Below are positions 4,787 through 7,476 of a stretch of DNA of 7,476 nt, one piece after another. This DNA is from Candidatus Curtissbacteria bacterium (GTDB lineage Bacteria; Patescibacteriota; Microgenomatia; Curtissbacterales; GWA2-41-24), in assembly GCA_016187105.1 (NCBI GenBank), contig JACPKK010000002.1, positions 1 through 7,476 of the forward strand, given 5' to 3'. How positions within the stretch are numbered: position 1 is the stretch's first letter; each line of letters opens with the position of its first letter. The notes below the pieces were generated by a model. That model saw only the letters and a program-made list of their open reading frames with translations, had not been told where the DNA came from and ran no database searches. The position numbers were made by a program, and so were the translations under genes.

Positions 4787-4898
4787 GTCATTCTGGCCGG
4801 TTCGGTAAACTCACGACCTTGAGGCCCTGAGCGAAGTCGAAGGGCTTGTCCAGAATCAGATTCTGGATGCGCTCATTTCATTCGCTTACCAGAATGAC
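4787..4898 (+). repeat. Inverted-repeat element (MITE/REP-like) just upstream of pnp
   Basis: GTCATTCTGG (4787-4796) and CCAGAATGAC (4889-4898) form perfect 10-bp terminal inverted repeats of a 112-bp unit. Inside are a hairpin with GCCCT (4824-4828) and AGGGC (4841-4845) around GAGCGAAGTCGA, and a 19-nt palindrome TCCAGAATC-A-GATTCTGGA (4849-4867). The direct repeat ATATGTC (4783-4789 and 4909-4915) lies across the left end and beyond the right end. The CTTCGACTTCGCTCAGG-type core (reverse strand) resembles interspersed palindromic repeats common in uncultured bacteria. There is no coding capacity, so any mobility would depend on other genes. Confidence 0.55.
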
Positions 4899-4910
4899 GG
4901 AAGAAACCAT

Positions 4911-6473
4911 ATGTCTAAGTTAATACATAAAGAAATAGACCTTGCTGGTAAAAAATTAGTGCTTGAAACCGGCGAACTGGCCGGTCACGCCAACGGATCG
5001 GTTCTTGCTTCCTATGGCGAAACAGTTGTTCTGGCCACCGCCGTTTCCAAGCAAGCTCCCCCCGACGTTGATTACTTTCCGCTTGCCGTCGATTTTGAAG
5101 AAAAGCTTTATGCCGGCGGCCGAATCTCGACATCAAGATTTATTAAACGAGAGGGCCGTCCGTCTGAAACTTCAGTTTTAGCCGGCAGATTAATTGATAG
5201 GTCGATCCGTCCACTTTTCCCGGGCGATTACCAGGCCGAAGTGCAAGTCATTATCACCGTCCTTTCCTTTGACGAAGAAAATAATCCGGACATTGTTTCC
5301 CTCATTGCCGCCTCCGCCGCCCTTACAATTTCCGATATTCCCTGGAACGGTCCAATTGCCGGAGTTAAGGTCGGCAAACAAAATGGCGGCTTTATCCTAA
5401 ATCCAACCGAATCAGAATTGGAATTTTCCGAGATGGAGCTTGTTATCGCTCTTTCCAAAGACGAAATCGTCATGGTAGAAGCTGGCGCCAAACAAGTCGA
5501 AGATGCCAAAGTCGTCGAAGGTCTTAAGTTTGCCATGGAAGAAGGCCAAAATGTTATCAAATTAATCGAAGACTTTGCCAAAGTTGCCGGTTGCGAAAAG
5601 CAAAAATATCAACCTGCCAAGCTGGAAGTATCCCTCCAATCCAAAGTTAAGGACTATATCCAAACTAACTTTATGAAGGGTTTCGACAAAGATAGCCTTA
5701 ATGAAAATTGGTTTGCCGAAAGCGCTAAGAAACTCGAAGAAGAATTTATTAAAGACTCAAGTGACGAAAATAAAGTCACCGCCAAAGCCCTGGCCGGCCT
5801 CCTAGAAGAGGCTGTCGCTGCCAAATTAAGAGACGACATTTTAGTGGGCAAAAAGCGCCCGGACGGCAGGAGCCCCGATGATATTCGCGAAATTTCCATC
5901 AAAGTCCCGGTCCTTCCCAGGACCCATGGTTCCGCCATTTTTCAAAGAGGAGAAACCCAAGTGCTTTCCATCGCTACCCTGGCTTCACCCGCTCTGGAGC
6001 AATTAATCGAAGGCATGTATGGTGAAGATACCAAAAGGTTCATGCATCATTATAACTTCCCGCCATTTTCAACAGGCGAAGTTAAAAGATTAGGCTCTCC
6101 CGGCCGCCGGGAAATTGGTCATGGGGCTCTGGCTGAAAAGGCCTTAGCGCCGGTCATTCCGTCAATTGACGTTTTCCCTTACACCATTAGGGTCGTTTCC
6201 GAAGTGTTATCTTCGGCTGGTTCAACATCACAGGCTTCAGTCTGCGGCTCAACCCTTGCCCTCATGGACGCCGGTGTTCCCATCAAAGAACCGGTTGCCG
6301 GCATATCAATAGGCTTAATCACCGATAAAAGCGACAAGGGCAAATACGTTTTATTAACCGATATTGCCTACCAGGAAGACGCCCAAGGCGATATGGATTT
6401 TAAAATCGCCGGCACTAAAAATGGCATCACCGCCATCCAGATGGATACCAAACTTTCCGGCATCTCTCTTTAA
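4911..6473 (+). CDS. pnp: Polyribonucleotide nucleotidyltransferase, catalytic part, ends at an in-frame TAA
   Basis: PNPase is a trimeric 3'-5' phosphorolytic exoribonuclease of mRNA turnover. These 520 residues hold the first RNase PH domain (about 8-215, with FIKREGRPSE and RLIDRSIRPLFP), the helical linker, and the second RNase PH domain (about 315-520). Active-site residues equivalent to E. coli Asp486, Asp492 and Lys494 are present as D490, D496 and K498 in EDAQGDMDFK. The phosphate-binding serine stretch reads STS (438-440), with Thr at the middle Ser. The frame stops at TAA 6471-6473, in the last helix of the second PH domain (GISL-stop-VAKGAIEKAKTAR), where a Glu codon is usual. The same frame then continues as KH and S1. 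ATG 4911 is preceded by GGAAG (4899-4903), a weak binding site at the end of the repeat element. The core may still work, but RNA binding would suffer. Confidence 0.93.
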   Translation: MSKLIHKEIDLAGKKLVLETGELAGHANGSVLASYGETVVLATAVSKQAPPDVDYFPLAVDFEEKLYAGGRISTSRFIKREGRPSETSVLAGRLIDRSIRPLFPGDYQAEVQVIITVLSFDEENNPDIVSLIAASAALTISDIPWNGPIAGVKVGKQNGGFILNPTESELEFSEMELVIALSKDEIVMVEAGAKQVEDAKVVEGLKFAMEEGQNVIKLIEDFAKVAGCEKQKYQPAKLEVSLQSKVKDYIQTNFMKGFDKDSLNENWFAESAKKLEEEFIKDSSDENKVTAKALAGLLEEAVAAKLRDDILVGKKRPDGRSPDDIREISIKVPVLPRTHGSAIFQRGETQVLSIATLASPALEQLIEGMYGEDTKRFMHHYNFPPFSTGEVKRLGSPGRREIGHGALAEKALAPVIPSIDVFPYTIRVVSEVLSSAGSTSQASVCGSTLALMDAGVPIKEPVAGISIGLITDKSDKGKYVLLTDIAYQEDAQGDMDFKIAGTKNGITAIQMDTKLSGISL

Positions 6474-6512
6474 GTAGCCAAGGGTGCTATTGAAAAAGCC
6501 AAAACCGCCCGC

Positions 6513-7130
6513 TTGAGCATTTTGCAGAAAATGGCCGAGGCTATCCCGGCTTCTCGCGTTGCCATCAGCAAACATGCCCCGAAAGTCTTTTTGGTCAAAA
6601 TCGATCCGGCCAAAATCGGCGAGATTATCGGTTCCGGCGGCCGCACCATTAATAAAATCATCGCCGCTACCGGCGCTGCAATCGACGTTAAAGATGACGG
6701 TACCGTGACCATTTCCGCCAAAGACGCCGAAGCTGCGCAAAAAGCCGCCCAATGGGTCGAAGGCATTGTCAAAGAACCTCAAATCGGTGAAATTTACGAA
6801 GGCCCGGTCAAAAGAATTCTGCCCTTTGGTGCCATGGTCGAAATGCTTCCGGGCAAAGAAGGTTTGGTGCATGTTTCCAAGCTCGCCCCCGGAAGAGTTG
6901 AAAATGTCGAAGATGTTGTTAAAATTGGCGATGTTGTCAAAGTCCACGTTGCCGAAATTGACGACATGGGCCGGGTTAACCTTTCCATGGTTTTTGACGA
7001 GGCCGGTAATCCTATGGCTAAAGCATCATCCCAAGATGGCGGTTCCCGTCCTCCAAGACGCGATTTTGGAAGGCGCCCGGGCCGCGGCTTTGATAGGTCC
7101 CGGGACCGCAGAGGGCCAAAAAGATATTAA
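6513..7130 (+). pseudogene. pnp: pnp C-terminal part (end of PH2, KH and S1 domains) beyond the in-frame stop
   Basis: This is the continuation of pnp in the same frame; homology resumes directly at 6474 (VAKGAIEKAKTAR). The KH domain carries KIGEIIGSGGRTINKIIAAT, the S1 domain runs from about IGEIYEGPVKRILPFGAMVE to GRVNLSMVF, and the tail is Arg-rich (PRRDFGRRPGRGFDRSRDRR). With the stop ignored, the whole gene would give 739 residues, the normal PNPase length. Separate translation would need TTG 6513 or ATG 6531, and neither has a clear ribosome binding site. Only the stop codon is abnormal; the rest is intact and unfrayed, so the mutation is recent, is a sequencing or assembly error, or the stop is tolerated. 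TAA 7128-7130 ends the gene. Confidence 0.9.
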
Positions 7131-7138
7131 GAGAAAAG

Positions 7139-7476
7139 ATGTTGCAAATCCCCGGCGTCCCCAAGGTCTCCAAGAGACTAACCGCGAGTCTGCTAATTCC
7201 ACTTTTTATCGCTTTATCAATCTTTGTTTTTACCAAAAATAGGTTCCAAAGCACTTTCACTATCGAAAGCGGCCTAAATAAGTTTAAATTAAGCTTTAAT
7301 CTCCAAAAGTCCGACGAGTCAAAGCTTTCTGATATCCTATCCGAACTCGATCTTCCTCAAAGCGTAAAGCAGGGGATTGAGTTCGAACTGGATGCAACAT
7401 CGCAGGCTAAACTTGCTTATGTTTCTCCCCTCAAAGCAAAGATGAAACTCGGCACCAATTACCTAAATTTTAGCGG
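7139..7476 (+). CDS. Unrecognised protein with N-terminal membrane anchor, 3' end outside window
   Basis: ATG 7139 opens a frame that stays open to the last base (112 full codons visible). It reads MLQIPGVPKVSKRLTASLLI followed by a hydrophobic run to about residue 32 (PLFIALSIFVFTK). The layout, a short basic N-terminus, one transmembrane helix and then a polar domain, suggests a single-pass protein with its C-terminal part outside the membrane, or an uncleaved signal. The visible outer part (33-112) has alternating polar and hydrophobic residues typical of beta structure (FTIESGLNKFKLSFNLQ), but I do not recognise a family. It starts 8 bp after the pnp stop, so it is probably co-transcribed with pnp. 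There is no strong ribosome binding site (AAGAGAAAAG precedes the ATG). Confidence 0.7.
   Translation, partial: MLQIPGVPKVSKRLTASLLIPLFIALSIFVFTKNRFQSTFTIESGLNKFKLSFNLQKSDESKLSDILSELDLPQSVKQGIEFELDATSQAKLAYVSPLKAKMKLGTNYLNFS

Noticed and set aside
4778..4822. A 14-codon frame starting MKYVILAGSV as a possible pnp leader peptide
   Set aside because: It runs straight into the inverted-repeat element and ends by chance; the ATG is better seen as a relic start codon.
4401..4910. CRISPR array or structural RNA gene in the large intergenic region
   Set aside because: The repeats are inverted and of different sequences, not evenly spaced direct repeats, and no tRNA cloverleaf or other known RNA shape is visible.
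6471..6473. Stop-codon reassignment as the explanation of the pnp TAA
   Set aside because: Known recoding in this group of bacteria concerns TGA, not TAA, and other genes here end at TAA in the expected places (the four-helix-bundle gene at 273, the NrnA-like gene at 4078).
6766..7242. A 158-codon forward frame overlapping the end of pnp and the next gene
   Set aside because: It lies in another frame over the clear S1 domain and Arg-rich tail of pnp and over the start of the membrane-protein gene; its sequence resembles nothing.

Overview
The window looks like chromosomal DNA of a small-genome bacterium, most likely of the Patescibacteria (Candidate Phyla Radiation), possibly a Microgenomates lineage. 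The evidence is a very short IF-2 with no N-terminal extension, a NusA with a compacted N-terminal domain, an S23-type four-helix-bundle gene, almost no Shine-Dalgarno sequences, and a degenerate DHH-family gene where nrnA usually lies. The lineage call is inference from gene content and style.

All genes are on the + strand and follow the classic order nusA-infB-(rbfA)-nrnA-(truB-ribF)-rpsO-pnp, with the bracketed genes missing. Layout: end of a four-helix-bundle protein gene (1-273); nusA (298-1545); infB (1576-3009); a 175-bp gap with hairpins and a candidate promoter; a degenerate NrnA-like gene (3185-4078); a near-consensus promoter and short leader; rpsO (4134-4400); a 510-bp gene-free stretch crowded with inverted repeats (4401-4910); pnp (4911-7130), broken by one in-frame TAA at 6471-6473; and the start of an unrecognised single-pass membrane protein that runs off the window (7139-7476).

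The genes join transcription elongation (NusA), translation initiation (IF-2), the small ribosomal subunit (S15) and RNA turnover (PNPase).

The most unusual signal is just after rpsO. Exactly 100 bp downstream of the last eleven rpsO codons lies a second stretch encoding the identical peptide KDIIGKLGLPK plus a stop, in another frame, with nine of eleven codons changed and every change synonymous. It looks like the tail of a displaced or heterologous rpsO. Other points are a 22-nt leader shared by nusA and rpsO and echoed upstream of pnp, an inverted-repeat element that seems to separate that leader from the pnp start codon, alternating complementary arms that could form mutually exclusive hairpins, and the pnp nonsense codon, which replaces a usual Glu between the catalytic core and the KH-S1 RNA-binding part.
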